DNA from: RGIG7213 sp045544195
GTDB lineage: Bacteria > Bacillota > Clostridia > Oscillospirales > CAG-272
DNA length: 64,000 bases
Direction of reading: 5' to 3'
Assembly: GCA_045544195.1 (NCBI GenBank)
Contig: JAZPYO010000034.1
Span: 124,001 to 188,000 of the forward strand
Shown: piece after piece, positions 63,249 through 64,000 of the stretch
Layout of the letters: every line of letters begins with the position of its first letter
Numbering within the stretch: position 1 is the first letter of the stretch
Notes under the pieces: generated by a model
Database searches by the model: none
Seen by the model: only the letters and a program-made list of their open reading frames with translations
Told to the model about the DNA's origin: nothing
Position numbers and translations under genes: made by a program

Positions 63249-64000
63249 TCACCCCCGCGGTGTGAAAAAATCTTCCTTATATACTACCTTTGAAAGATAC
63301 AGTCCGTCAGGCGGAGCTGTTATACCCGCCTTCGTTCTGTCACAGCTGTTAATAATATTCAAAATAGAATTCTGTTTGATCTTTCCCTTTGACACATCAA
63401 GCAGAGTTCCGACCATTATACGTACCATATTGTAAAGAAAACCGTCTGCCGCCACAGAAAATTCGACCGTATCACCGTATCTTTGAACCGTAAAATACTT
63501 AATCGTTCTTACTGTACTGCTTACATCGGATCCTGTCGCCATAAACGACGAGAAATCGTGCGTTCCGACAAAATACGACGCCTGAATATTCAGCATCTTA
63601 TCATCGATATATTCCGAAACACGTGTTGCCCGCTTGTGTAAAAAAGGATCCTTGAACGGAGAATTATGCACCTTATACACATACTCCTTGTATTCGCAGT
63701 GACGTGGGTTAAATCCGTCGTCTACGACACAGCAATCCTTCACGGAAATGTCATTCGGCAGAATATGATTTAATGCATACGGTATCCGCTCACACGGAAC
63801 ATTATTTCCGCCGTTAACCGAGCAGCACGCATAATATTCCAATGCGTGAACACCTGCATCTGTGCGGCTGCAGCCGGATATATCACATCTTTCATCGAAC
63901 AACAGCTCACACGATCTTTTAAGCGTTCCCGCTATCGTTGAAGCGTTATTCTGTATCTGAAAGCCGTGATAATCAGAGCCTAAAAATGATATTTTCAGTA
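63249..64000 (-). CDS. truA: tRNA pseudouridine synthase A, 5' end cut by window
   Basis: TruA makes pseudouridine at positions 38-40 of tRNA. About 250 residues are visible, running from the window edge (LKISFLGSDYHGFQIQNNAS) through the catalytic Asp in SRTDAGVHALEYYACC, RHCEYKEYVYKV, FLYNMVRIMVGTLLDV and the C-terminal LYLSKVVY. The full family is ~245-265 residues, so only the first few residues are missing. It leads a leftward operon with DUF5711, cvpA, the Clp ATPase and the pseudo-pump. Confidence 0.95.
   Translation of the reverse strand, partial: LKISFLGSDYHGFQIQNNASTIAGTLKRSCELLFDERCDISGCSRTDAGVHALEYYACCSVNGGNNVPCERIPYALNHILPNDISVKDCCVVDDGFNPRHCEYKEYVYKVHNSPFKDPFLHKRATRVSEYIDDKMLNIQASYFVGTHDFSSFMATGSDVSSTVRTIKYFTVQRYGDTVEFSVAADGFLYNMVRIMVGTLLDVSKGKIKQNSILNIINSCDRTKAGITAPPDGLYLSKVVYKEDFFTPRG

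Overview
The window looks like part of a chromosome from a Gram-positive, strictly anaerobic gut or rumen member of the Eubacteriales, most likely a Ruminococcus-like Oscillospiraceae. Four things point there: pyruvate:ferredoxin oxidoreductase; the HU-RqcP and AddAB gene sets of Firmicutes; strong AGGAGG-type ribosome binding sites with consensus TTGACA/TATAAT promoters; and, above all, secreted enzymes ending in type I dockerins, the plug-in modules of cellulosome-like complexes. The genus is inference. Both window edges cut genes (PFOR on the left, truA on the right). No tRNA, rRNA, CRISPR array, transposase or phage gene was seen.

Layout. 1-5.1 kb: PFOR (partial) and a Ktr/Trk-type potassium uptake pair. 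5.1-14.7 kb: a leftward DNA-repair operon, dinB - QueG-like Fe-S protein - membrane protein - addB - addA, read from a perfect consensus promoter that should give a leaderless dinB mRNA. 14.7-21.8 kb: a divergent type IIA topoisomerase pair (ParE-like, ParC-like), an exported coiled-coil protein and a SpoIID-domain protein. 21.9-22.4 kb: rqcP and HU. 22.5-31.6 kb: four large secreted cell-wall hydrolases with dockerins (two amidases leftward, two glucosaminidases rightward). 31.6-32.5 kb: TPP riboswitch and thiamine transporter thiT. 32.5-38.9 kb: a small amidase, then a membrane HEYGH protein - uvrB - uvrA - HIRAN-domain protein operon. 38.8-48 kb: a PrsA-like foldase lipoprotein, a small membrane protein, a serine hydrolase, argS, a YebC regulator, a very large lipoprotein and a ThuA-like protein.

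48-54.3 kb is the most accessory-looking part: an ATP-grasp ligase, a decayed gene remnant, an acyltransferase-3 protein, and a tightly overlapping pair made of a PP-loop amidotransferase-like enzyme and a flavodoxin/ferredoxin fusion, then rlmD. 54.3-56.3 kb: a tiny gene behind two SOS (LexA/DinR) boxes, a phosphodiester-glycosidase-domain protein and a membrane protein. 56.3-64 kb: a leftward operon truA - DUF5711 - cvpA - Clp ATPase with a McsA-like zinc finger - P-type ATPase homologue.

The most unusual items are: (1) the 899-residue P-type ATPase homologue, which has an intact reading frame but has lost the phosphorylated Asp (DKTGT reads PKTSG) and the other catalytic signatures, so it is a pseudo-pump; (2) two intergenic elements (40.4-40.8 kb and 52.8-53.0 kb) built the same way from unrelated sequence: chains of mini-hairpins joined by a short spacer word in one half and its reverse complement in the other, each running into the 3' end of a neighbouring gene; (3) the PP-loop/ferredoxin cassette; (4) dockerin-bearing autolysins that share a repeated GW-type module; (5) the leaderless dinB repair operon.
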